Origin: Pontiella agarivorans | GTDB lineage: Bacteria > Verrucomicrobiota > Kiritimatiellia > Kiritimatiellales > Pontiellaceae | DNA: 64,000 bases | Direction: 5' to 3' | Assembly (NCBI RefSeq): GCF_034531395.1 | Contig: NZ_JARVCO010000012.1 | Coordinates: forward strand, 806,001 to 870,000 | Part shown: in pieces, positions 26,514-34,671 of the stretch | Position numbering within the stretch: position 1 is the stretch's first letter | How the letters are laid out: each line of letters begins with the position of its first letter | Program-made: the position numbers and the translations under genes | Notes under the pieces: generated by a model | Databases searched by the model: none | Seen by the model: only the letters and a program-made list of their open reading frames with translations | What the model was told of the DNA's origin: nothing

Positions 26514-27368
26514 TCAGAATATACTGAGAATGGCGGGGGTAACTTCGGCGAGGTTTTCCAGGGATTGGAAGTGTTCGGCGTTTTCTCCGATGGCGATCAG
26601 CGGGACGGGATTGCGGGTGTGGGCGCGGGTTGTGCGGTCTTCGATGTTGCCGTGGTCGGAGCAGAGCAGAAACAGCTGATTAGGGTGGTTTCCGAATGTT
26701 GCGGTAATGGGAAGAAATTTTTCGAGCGATTCCAGGCATTGGAAGGCCAGATCCGGACCGTCGGAATGGCCGGCGCGGTCGGTCATGAAATATTCATAGA
26801 GGGTGAAATCGTGTTCTGCGGCCACTGTGAGCAGATGGCCGGCGGCCTCTTCTTCGGAAATATGCGGGCCGTCGTACCCGCGTTCGTGCATCGTCCAGCG
26901 GGTGATGTCGTGGTTGACGGCTTTCCCATTCATCAGTTCTTCTTTATGGCGCACTTTTCCGTTGGCGGCGAGTGCCATAACGGTGGTGACGGATTGACGG
27001 CGCAGCGGAATGTTGAAGGGGTCGTCGATCCAGTAGGAATTGGCAAAGGTGGGGTCTTTGCCGAGTTTCCGAAGCTTGGAAAAAATATTCTCTTTTTCGA
27101 TCAGTTTTTTGAGGCGGGGCGGGGGGAAGCCTTCGATGTGACGTCCCATGGCTTCCGGTGCATTGACGCCGCAGAGGAGCGCAGTCTGGCCGGTGGCACT
27201 TTGCGGGATACCGTCGACGCCGAGGCACGCATCGATCGGAATGGCTGAATCGAGCAGGTTGGAAAGGTTTGGAAAACGGGAATCACGCAACGGATTTACG
27301 GCGGGATCGTCGGACCCGAGCCCGAAGCCGTCCACAAAGATAAATAGAATTTTTAAACCGTTGCTCAT
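26514..27368 (-). CDS. Alkaline-phosphatase-superfamily metalloenzyme, phosphoglycerate-mutase-like
   Basis: A 284-residue cytoplasmic protein. The N-terminal FIFVDGFGLGSDDPAVNPLR has the first metal-binding Asp, TGQTALLCGVNAPEAMGRHIEGFP resembles the Ser/Thr nucleophile region, and CSDHGNIEDRTTRAHTRNPVPLI holds the second metal site, as in cofactor-independent phosphoglycerate mutase. It is about half the length of that enzyme and lacks its inserted domain, so the substrate is uncertain. Two palindromes (26556-26570 and 26730-26744) fall inside it. Confidence 0.82.
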   Translation of the reverse strand: MSNGLKILFIFVDGFGLGSDDPAVNPLRDSRFPNLSNLLDSAIPIDACLGVDGIPQSATGQTALLCGVNAPEAMGRHIEGFPPPRLKKLIEKENIFSKLRKLGKDPTFANSYWIDDPFNIPLRRQSVTTVMALAANGKVRHKEELMNGKAVNHDITRWTMHERGYDGPHISEEEAAGHLLTVAAEHDFTLYEYFMTDRAGHSDGPDLAFQCLESLEKFLPITATFGNHPNQLFLLCSDHGNIEDRTTRAHTRNPVPLIAIGENAEHFQSLENLAEVTPAILSIF

Positions 27369-27387
27369 CGTGGGAGCGGAGGCTAAA

Positions 27388-27459
27388 CCACGGAATACAC
27401 TGAAGACACGGAAAAAATAGCAATTCAGGAACGTTCCGTGTATTCAGTGTGTTTCGTGG
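27388..27459. repeat. REP-like imperfect inverted repeat
   Basis: Two 26-bp arms (27388-27413 and 27434-27459) are complementary except at three positions, with a 20-base spacer. The core reads CCACGGAATACACTGAAGAC. The right arm ends just before the queG start. Similar CCACRGARTACACNGARNACAC repeats are common in many PVC and environmental genomes, so this is probably a mobile hairpin of REP type. Confidence 0.75.
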
Positions 27460-27467
27460 TGCTTAAA

Positions 27468-28502
27468 ATGGATTCAGAACACTTTACAGAATGGCTGCAG
27501 GAAACCGCACAGGATCTCGGTGCGTTTTCGGCGGCGTGTATCCGGATGGATAATCCGGTGCTGAGGCGGCGGATTGCTGAAAACAGTGCCTTGTACGAGG
27601 CGTGGCTGGCGTCGGGCAGGCAGGGGGAGATGGATTATCTGGAGCGTATGGCGGTCGATAAAGCCGATCCATGGAAGGCCTTTCCATTTGCAAAATCGGT
27701 GATTGTGCTGACGTTTACAAATAAGTGGGGGGATCCGTCGGCCACACATCCCTTTCCAATGCCTGGAAATGATGCGCTGCTGGGCTATATTTCGGCCTAT
27801 GCGAGGGAGCAGGATTATCATTCCACCGGACAGGCTATGCTCGGGGCGCTGAAGGAAAAACTGGGGGAAGATATTCAGGCGGAAGCTGCGGTCGATACGA
27901 AGGCAGTCTATGAGCGGTTGTTTGCCACTGTCGGGGGGCTGGGAATTCGTGGCGCGAATGATCTGCTGCGTGTGCCGACGCGGACCAATGTCCGCGTTTT
28001 TATCGGATGCCTTTTTGTGGATCGGGAGCTGCCGGAAGTGATTCGGGAGCCGAAAATGCCGTTTGCCTGTGATGACTGTCAGGCGTGTATTAAAAAATGC
28101 CCGACCGGGGCGATTCAGTTTGGCGAGCCGATCGATGCGCGACTTTGCATCAGTTATCTCACCATTGAGAAACGATCGGTTCTTAATTTTAAAGAAGCGG
28201 AAATGATGGAGGACTGGCTTTTCGGTTGTGACTGGTGCTCGGTGGTCTGCCCGCCGAAAGATAAGATCGATACGCGCATTCCGATTGACCTCGAGTGGTT
28301 GCTGAAAACATCCGCTGGTGAAATCCGCCGGTTGATTAAAGGCAATGCGGTCAGTTATGCCGGCGTAACACAACTGCGGAAAAATGCGGTGGCGATCCTT
28401 AAAAAGAAAAAGAGCAGTTCTCCGGGTGCTGAAGAACTACTCTCCTGGGTAAGTAAACACACAGGCAGCGAGCTGATTCGCTCTCAGCTCACTGCTTGGT
28501 GA
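27468..28502 (+). CDS. queG: Epoxyqueuosine reductase
   Basis: A 344-residue cobalamin- and Fe-S-dependent reductase for the last step of queuosine synthesis in tRNA. The two [4Fe-4S] motifs are CDDCQACIKKCPTGAIQ and CDWCSVVCP, and the N-terminal domain has RMAVDKADPWKAFPFAKSVIVL and GVDTK-like substrate-domain elements (EAAVDTKAVYERLFA). The start at 27468 is chosen because upstream in-frame residues fall in the repeat at 27388-27459. A TTCCA-N5-TGGAA palindrome lies at 27754-27768. Confidence 0.95.
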   Translation: MDSEHFTEWLQETAQDLGAFSAACIRMDNPVLRRRIAENSALYEAWLASGRQGEMDYLERMAVDKADPWKAFPFAKSVIVLTFTNKWGDPSATHPFPMPGNDALLGYISAYAREQDYHSTGQAMLGALKEKLGEDIQAEAAVDTKAVYERLFATVGGLGIRGANDLLRVPTRTNVRVFIGCLFVDRELPEVIREPKMPFACDDCQACIKKCPTGAIQFGEPIDARLCISYLTIEKRSVLNFKEAEMMEDWLFGCDWCSVVCPPKDKIDTRIPIDLEWLLKTSAGEIRRLIKGNAVSYAGVTQLRKNAVAILKKKKSSSPGAEELLSWVSKHTGSELIRSQLTAW

Positions 28503-28527
28503 GGAATTTGTGTAATAAAAAAGGTAA

Positions 28528-29198
28528 ATGCGTACATTGCTGATCATTCTGACTTGTGCCGGGCAGCGCCTGGTTGATTGCGTAAAACTGAAATGGTCAG
28601 AAGTTAATTTTCAAAAAAGGTCATTACGATGACCCCCGTAAAAACCGAGCGAAAAGGCAAAGAGGTCTTTATTCCATTACTTCCACAACTACAGGCTGAA
28701 CTTGATAGCATTGCACGCTATGATGATTACGTGTTGCCCGATCTCGTGGCCAGTTACAACAGGGATCGATCTGAAGTATCTCGCCGAATGAGAAAGGTGT
28801 TTGATGCTGCAGGGCTTGCGGCTCATAAAGATCTAAATTTGACTGGGCAGAAGGCCATTGTGGAGACCGGTGCCCATAGCCTCCGACACAGTTTTATTAC
28901 GATTGCTCGTTTAGCCGGTGTGCCAGACACGATCATTAAGCAGATTACCGCTCATCAAACTATTCAGATGACTGATCATTATGATCAAAGCTTTAATGAG
29001 GAAACGGTATCTAAATTAGCAGATGGGCTTCACATGCCTGAGCTATCAGGAGGAGGACGAATTCCTGTTCCTGCTTGGGTGATGGAGAAATTACGCGCAA
29101 TGAACTCTGATAACTGGGAGTCGATTCGTTGCGAACTAGTTGAGGGGATGACGGATCATAAAAAAAGTCAGGATCACCACCTCCGTCGAGTCCGTTGA
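28528..29198 (+). pseudogene. Tyrosine recombinase (integrase) remnant, frameshifted
   Basis: Catalytic-domain remains of a phage-type integrase. The frame from 28528 reads LLIILTCAGQRLVDCVKLKWSEVNFQK with the first active-site Arg. It must then shift at an A6 run (about 28612-28617) to the frame starting near 28617, which carries KVITMTPVKTERKGKEV, HSLRHSFITIARLAG (HxxR) and MTDHYDQ with the Tyr nucleophile. One missing A would explain the shift. The N-terminal arm-binding and core-binding domains are absent. It marks the left edge of the accessory island but is probably inactive. Confidence 0.85.
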
Positions 29199-29210
29199 TG
29201 GATATGAAGA

Positions 29211-29644
29211 GATGCTTAGCATTCATTGCGGCGGGAGCACTGAAATAGCCGGAGGCTTCCTGGTAGCTGCTGTTGGACGGAAAGGTCGGATTCGAAAATC
29301 TGGCTGGTTTCGATAGTGTCGTCAGTGGTGGTGTAGGACTGGAAGGTGATCTGGTCGCTGCTGGCATCGATCCATGCCGAGGCATCGCGTCATTTGTGGC
29401 TAAAGAAAACGCGTCGTTTTCGGCAACCGTATATCCGGTATGGTTGGCGGCTTCGCGTTCGGGGACATCGGTGATGATTGCATTTTGCGCGGAGGTTCCG
29501 GTCGGACGCTCCAACGGATGCGACCGGATTGTCTTCGAATCCGCCGTTCCGGATGCTGGTGTTGTGGACGCTATTGGAAGGATCTCCATCGACGTAGTCG
29601 ATCAGGACAAGGTTTGTTGTGGCATGGGGTTCTTTGTTCTCCAA
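29211..29644 (-). pseudogene. Decayed secreted carbohydrate-binding-type protein
   Basis: No intact gene is present, but all three minus-strand frames hold pieces typical of Verrucomicrobia-type secreted proteins. In order these are VLIDYVDGDPSNSVHNTSI, NHTGYTVAENDAFSLA, DASAWIDASSDQITF with YTTTDDTIETSQIF, and KHLFISINGLDGGGDPDFF. The frame changes several times, so the gene is broken by multiple indels. Its 3' end runs into the integrase remnant. The stretch 29645-29826 holds nothing I can name. Confidence 0.6.
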
Positions 29645-29826
29645 TTTCTCGGGCCATGTATTGCGAGGGGGAGTTGATGGGATTTATCAAAACTTTGTCG
29701 GGTGGGCATCTATCCGGCAACCCGGCCCTGCCTTAAGTTGCCTTCCAAAATGAGGTCACATTATCGCGAACCCATCGTTACCCGCGAAAGATATACTTTT
29801 ACGGGATAAGAGGTCGGATGTCGAAG

Positions 29827-30969
29827 TTAGCGAAACTGTTTTCGGTAAGCTGTCGGAGTCATACCGGTTGCCTTTTTAAAGGCATGCGACAGATAGTTGT
29901 AATTGGAGTATCCGGAGGCTTCGGCTATTTCCTGTATCGGTAGGTCTGTTTCTGCCAGCAGTTCCTGTGCTCTATTCATTCTCAATTTGCGAATTTCTTC
30001 GCTCGGGGTTCGCTTGTACGTTTTCACGAATCGGCGTTCAAGCGACCTACGGCACATGGGAATGATTCTGTCGAGCTGCTCCATGGGGTTTGGTTCGCAT
30101 GCATGGGCTTGAAGAAATTTCATGGCTTTCGCCAGGTCGGGATCTTCGACGGCGATGGTGTCAGTGGACTGCTGTTCCAAAATACCGAGAGGGGGAAGGT
30201 AGGTGTTGTCATTAGTAACTTTATCCCCTTGCATCATTCGGTGGAGCTGGGCTGCAGCCTGGTGGCCGATCTCTTCGGTAGGGGCAATCAGGCCCGACAA
30301 CGGCGGATAGCAGGAGTTACAGATGATCTTGTCGAAACGGCTGCTCAGAATGGCAATGTCGTGGGGTACCGAAATATCTTCCTCCCGGCAACAGTCGGCG
30401 ATCCAGGCGGCGCCGGTTACGCCACAGGAAAGAAGGCCGGTCGGTTTCGGGAGTTCATGCAACCAGGCAACTAACCTATCTTTCAGTTCACCGCGGTTTC
30501 CATAAATTTCGAAGAACTGGAAGGGAAGCTTGTAGGCAGCCACCGCCTGCTCAAAGGACTCGGTATATTTGATCGTCATGGGCGTACGTCTCGATCCCGC
30601 AAGAGCGATGCTGTGGAACCCCCGCTCAACAAAGAAATTTACGGCCATCTGCGTGCCAGCGGCATTGTCGGTCATCACGCTTGGTGCAAAAAGTCCGGGG
30701 GGCGGGGAGTCGTCGACATTCACGAAGGGAATGCCGGATTTTGATATCTCTTTGGCCAAGCTGTTGTTGGCGACACGGGCAATAATGCCGTCGCCTTTCC
30801 AGTCGAGAGGTATGTGTTCAAAAATACGCGGAGAGGCGCGTCGAAACCATATGTTCCATGGACCGGCCTCTTGGGCATAGGATATGATGCCGTTGACCAG
30901 GCTGCTGCACCACTCGTTTTCCGTATTCATGAGAATGGCAACCTGCGGGATGTGTTCCTCTTGTTTCAT
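29827..30969 (-). CDS. XylR-type regulator: LacI-like sensor plus AraC HTH
   Basis: A 380-residue regulator. Residues about 5-270 resemble the periplasmic-binding-protein-like domain of LacI/XylR (VAILMNTENEWCSSLVNGIISYAQEAG, DGIIARVANNSLAKEI, IPFVNVDDSPP). The C-terminal 100 residues carry an AraC HTH pair (RRSLERRFVKTYKRTPSEEIRKL; IQEIAEASGYSNYNYLSHAFKK). The frame is open to a TTG at 31005, but the ATG at 30969 gives the normal N-terminus. It is the only DNA-binding sugar sensor at the left of the island and has the 20-bp island motif 33 bases before its start, consistent with autoregulation. It is the best candidate to bind all copies of that motif. Confidence 0.93.
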   Translation of the reverse strand: MKQEEHIPQVAILMNTENEWCSSLVNGIISYAQEAGPWNIWFRRASPRIFEHIPLDWKGDGIIARVANNSLAKEISKSGIPFVNVDDSPPPGLFAPSVMTDNAAGTQMAVNFFVERGFHSIALAGSRRTPMTIKYTESFEQAVAAYKLPFQFFEIYGNRGELKDRLVAWLHELPKPTGLLSCGVTGAAWIADCCREEDISVPHDIAILSSRFDKIICNSCYPPLSGLIAPTEEIGHQAAAQLHRMMQGDKVTNDNTYLPPLGILEQQSTDTIAVEDPDLAKAMKFLQAHACEPNPMEQLDRIIPMCRRSLERRFVKTYKRTPSEEIRKLRMNRAQELLAETDLPIQEIAEASGYSNYNYLSHAFKKATGMTPTAYRKQFR

Positions 30970-31002
30970 GTTTCTAATATTCGTGAAAACCTGCGGTTTG
31001 AG

Positions 31003-31022
31003 CAAGGTACGGATGTTGTAGT
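31003..31022 (-). promoter_or_regulatory. Island motif copy 1, upstream of XylR-type gene
   Basis: On the minus strand it reads ACTACAACATCCGTACCTTG. It matches copies at 43787 and 45600 over 19 consecutive bases. It lies 33 bases before the regulator start, a usual place for autoregulation. Confidence 0.8.
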
Positions 31023-31180
31023 CCTGTCGGAAAATAACAAATCTTTGTTGGTTCGGCGTCTATCTGGAACTTTGATTCGATCGTTAACTGTCAGTACTTA
31101 TGCAAGGTGGACCAAGAGCTGAAAGACAGGCTTGATACGTCGAAATGTGATAATCGGCAATGCGGCAGAGGAGGGGCGCA

Positions 31181-31200
31181 ACTACAAAATCCGTACTTCG
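31181..31200 (+). promoter_or_regulatory. Island motif copy 2, upstream of fibronectin-type secreted protein
   Basis: It reads ACTACAAAATCCGTACTTCG, in the divergent region facing copy 1, 112 bases before the ATG at 31313. Confidence 0.8.
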
Positions 31201-31312
31201 CATTTTCATAGGTGTTCGAAATATATTGTCCAATGTGAGCCTGGAATAGATTCCTGGCTTGCTGAAAGATGGATAGGGATGATGAAACCACATAATTGAG
31301 GAGTTGAAGACG

Positions 31313-34300
31313 ATGATCAGAAAATCCGCAACAACCCTGCTTATAAGCATGGGTATATTATCAGCAACATGGGCGCAATTGCCTTACAGCACCGATTTTT
31401 CGACGGGATATACTGTCGGAAATGATTTGGCGGGCCAACAGGGCTGGGTAAAGGCTGCCGGAACGAATGCGTTCGATATCACTGCGGCCGGTACGGCCGA
31501 TTCGGCCCCTACACTGTTTGACGGGATTGATGCAGCAGTTTACCAAACCGTGTCGTCGGGCAATGCTATCGATGACCAATGGGACGGTGTGGTTGATTTC
31601 GCTGTGAGCAGAACCGATCCAGCCTTTGCGAATGGAGCCATTCTCGCCGTGGGGCTTTCCTCTAATAACGGCGGAAACTTGGCGGGAGCAGATGACGTAT
31701 ACGTGAATGTGTCGAGCGGATTTCCTGATCAACTTAAAGTAAGTATATCTGGAGGGGCGACAATAATTGATGTGGACTCGGCTTTTTGCGGCTGGGATGC
31801 GCCTGATCCGGGCATAGACCTGCAAACCGATACACTGCGCCTTGCCTATGCCATCCGCAAGACGCGCGACAGCGGTGTTTATAGCATGACATGCTCCTTG
31901 TCTAACCTGACGAGCGGCGCGGCGGTTGATGGAACAATCGCTTCGTTTGGGACATGCCAGACCGCCTACGATTCAGCCACCCTTCCATATCTGCTGATGC
32001 AACACGATGGCGGAGCAGGATATAACGGGAATACGAATCAGTTCGATGTTGCTGTGGACGAGCTCAGCCTTTCTCATTCGACCGGAAATCTTCCGACCCT
32101 CTATCCGACGGCTGTTTCTGCTATTCCCGATGATGGAACAGTGGATCTTGCATGGGGCGCAGTCGTTGAAGCACAGAGCTACGATATTCTACGCGATGAT
32201 GTCGTGATTGCATCAGGTATAACGACCAATGTTTACAACGATTCCGGTCTCTCGAATGGAACGGAGTATAAATATGTGGTTCGTTCAAAAGCCGCTGATG
32301 CGACGGATGCCGATTCGGCTCCGGTTTATGCAACGCCGGATACCGCTGCTATCAATGAAACCTTCCTTGACACTACATTTGATACGGCCGATGGCTATTC
32401 CGATGGAATCCTGGACGCGCAGTCTCGCTGGTTGGAAATCACTGCCGGTGCCGCAAATGCGTTCACGGTGGATGCAGATGGCAATGGTTATGCGCTATCC
32501 ACTGCCGGTGCCGCAGCCACGAATGGCGCAGGTGTCTACTGGTCTCGCGAATGCACCAACACGGCCGGTTCGGTATGGAGCGGCAGCATCGTGTTCACCG
32601 TAAATGCCAGCAACTCGCCTATGACTGAAAAGGTCGAAGGGGTCAATACCCAGCAGGTGGCCAACATCACAGGCAATCCCGAATGGGGGGGCGCGAGCGA
32701 CTTTTTCCGATTCGGTCTCAGTTCGGATGTTGATAATTCGGTGGTGATGCCGAACAATGGCGTCACTACCGCCATCATGAGCTGGTACACGGATACCGGC
32801 GACATCAGGTTTGGCATGAACTCAAGATTTATTGGCCAAAACGACATTCTTAATTTGTCGGCCGCTGAGCTGGGATGGGATCCCACCTGGGCCAACAGTA
32901 CGCCGAGTAATGAAGTGGATCTGGTTACCGATTCGATACAGCTCGATTACCGCATCCGCAAAGCGCTCGGTAACGACAGCTATACCGGCGAACTGATTGC
33001 GCACGTAGGCGGAAATAGCTATACGGGCAACGTGCAATATGCAGCAAATAAACCTGCTGCCCTTTGGGACTCGGATACCGCTCATTTTGTTATGGCATAC
33101 GGTGAAACTCAATGGGAGCCTACGACTCCGGATCTGCTCCAGGTTTCGGTGGATTCTGTTTCGGTTACTCACACCAATGCGAGTGAAACGCCCATATTTG
33201 CACCTGACGCTACAGGAGCTTCCGTCAGTGGTGCGCTTGAACTGACTGTAGTTTGCAAAACGAAAGGTGAAGAAGACCATGTTGATATCTACCGTTCAGA
33301 AGTCGACGGAACCAGCTATGTCAAGATTGCGTCGCTCACCAATGGAGTTGACTACACGGATGTAAGCAGCATCATATACGTCGATAATAGCGGTCTTAGT
33401 GACCTGCGGACCTACTTCTATGTGTTCAAAGCCAACTATGGAGGAACGGACTCAGAATTCTCCAATCAGGTCCTTAATCGGGCGCTTGACTTCGGTGTGG
33501 CCATGCGTATGGGCGCAACCGAGTTCGTTAGCTCCCATGTTAATTATTCTATTTCGCAGATAGAATCGAACGGGATTCTATTCGTAAGCGGAGCGGGGGT
33601 AGCAAGTCCGCTGGGCACAACTTCCTGGATCGATGATGCGGCTTATGATACGGGCGTGAGTGCGGTGCTTTGCGGAATCTACCAGATGGTAACGAACGGC
33701 AGCACAACCTCTCATATGCAGGTTCGTAATTATACTGGGTTGGATAAATTCCGCATGAATCCTAACGGTATGGATGGTGCATTCCTGCTGTGGTGCGAAG
33801 AGGTCGGCGGCGAATCTGTTGATGCCACGGCATCGGCAGTTGGAGCAACAATCAATGGTCATAAGACAGATGTATTCCGTCTGGCCATCCGGAATGGAAG
33901 CTCCTGGTATGCCAGCGAAACGTCAGGAAGTGATACAACCTTCAGTCTTTCCGATTTGACGGAGGAAAATTGGTATTCGGTGACACCGGGGGTATTGGGT
34001 GGTCCGTTGATGTCGCTGTCCGGTTCGCCTGTTGCCGGCAGTTCACTTGGTCTGACGGATATTAATGCGGTAGGTATATTCAGTGAGGATACTGGCGGTG
34101 GACATAAATACCTGGAAGGCGCTACGCTCACTCAGGGCTCTTCTCCAACGGTCTATATGCAATGGGCCGATTCAATGGGTATTTACAACGAAGACGCGGC
34201 CTTCACCAACGACTTTGATGGTGACGGTCTCGATAACGGTACTGAATGGGGACTGGGCGGAAACCCCGCCAATGCCAACAACCAGGGCATTACCGAGCGC

Positions 34301-34546
34301 TTTGGTGGAGCGGATGGTTTGGGGAACTTCCTCTACATCTATCCACGCCTAAAGAGTGTAAATCGTCCAACCTACACGGTTCTGGAAACGTCGAGCCTTA
34401 CAATCATCCCATTCTTTAACAATGAAGGCACGCATGCCATCAGTGCCGGTGGAGAATGGCCGGATAAGTCTGACTTCGAAGCTGTAACGAACGCGGTGCC
34501 GATGGATACGGATGCCAAGTTCTTCAAGGTCGAAGTCTCGGAATAA
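31313..34546 (+). CDS. Very large secreted protein with fibronectin-III-like domains
   Basis: A 1077-residue exported protein. The signal peptide is IRKSATTLLISMGILSATWA. Two long beta-rich segments (about residues 25-260 and 345-620) share the phrases TDTLRLAYAIRKTRDSG and TDSIQLDYRIRKALGND, so they are diverged repeats of one domain. Fibronectin-III-like units lie between and after them (TVDLAWGAVVEAQSYDILRD; LELTVVCKTKGEEDHVDIYRS). The C-terminal 130 residues form the calcium-repeat tail (NDFDGDGLDNGTEWGLGGNP ... KFFKVEVSE). No catalytic motif is recognised, so it may bind polysaccharide at the cell surface. GAGGAG 9 bases before the ATG at 31313 decides the start over a TTG at 31304. Confidence 0.85.
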   Translation: MIRKSATTLLISMGILSATWAQLPYSTDFSTGYTVGNDLAGQQGWVKAAGTNAFDITAAGTADSAPTLFDGIDAAVYQTVSSGNAIDDQWDGVVDFAVSRTDPAFANGAILAVGLSSNNGGNLAGADDVYVNVSSGFPDQLKVSISGGATIIDVDSAFCGWDAPDPGIDLQTDTLRLAYAIRKTRDSGVYSMTCSLSNLTSGAAVDGTIASFGTCQTAYDSATLPYLLMQHDGGAGYNGNTNQFDVAVDELSLSHSTGNLPTLYPTAVSAIPDDGTVDLAWGAVVEAQSYDILRDDVVIASGITTNVYNDSGLSNGTEYKYVVRSKAADATDADSAPVYATPDTAAINETFLDTTFDTADGYSDGILDAQSRWLEITAGAANAFTVDADGNGYALSTAGAAATNGAGVYWSRECTNTAGSVWSGSIVFTVNASNSPMTEKVEGVNTQQVANITGNPEWGGASDFFRFGLSSDVDNSVVMPNNGVTTAIMSWYTDTGDIRFGMNSRFIGQNDILNLSAAELGWDPTWANSTPSNEVDLVTDSIQLDYRIRKALGNDSYTGELIAHVGGNSYTGNVQYAANKPAALWDSDTAHFVMAYGETQWEPTTPDLLQVSVDSVSVTHTNASETPIFAPDATGASVSGALELTVVCKTKGEEDHVDIYRSEVDGTSYVKIASLTNGVDYTDVSSIIYVDNSGLSDLRTYFYVFKANYGGTDSEFSNQVLNRALDFGVAMRMGATEFVSSHVNYSISQIESNGILFVSGAGVASPLGTTSWIDDAAYDTGVSAVLCGIYQMVTNGSTTSHMQVRNYTGLDKFRMNPNGMDGAFLLWCEEVGGESVDATASAVGATINGHKTDVFRLAIRNGSSWYASETSGSDTTFSLSDLTEENWYSVTPGVLGGPLMSLSGSPVAGSSLGLTDINAVGIFSEDTGGGHKYLEGATLTQGSSPTVYMQWADSMGIYNEDAAFTNDFDGDGLDNGTEWGLGGNPANANNQGITERFGGADGLGNFLYIYPRLKSVNRPTYTVLETSSLTIIPFFNNEGTHAISAGGEWPDKSDFEAVTNAVPMDTDAKFFKVEVSE

Positions 34547-34564
34547 TCGTAAACCAAATGATGT

Positions 34565-34620
34565 GCCCCGGTTCACGGGGTGCATTCGGAAACACCCCGC
34601 TCTAATCCGGCGGGGTTTTT
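34565..34620 (+). terminator. Double-hairpin rho-independent terminator
   Basis: A first hairpin CCCCG/CGGGG (34566-34580) is followed by a second, ACCCCGC/GCGGGGT (34594-34616), ending in TTTTT. It separates the fibronectin-type gene from the GH82-like gene, so the latter needs its own promoter between 34621 and 34671. Confidence 0.88.
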
Positions 34621-34671
34621 CGGGTAAAAAATATTATCTGCATGAGGAAAGGTAGACGGAAAGAGGTATAT

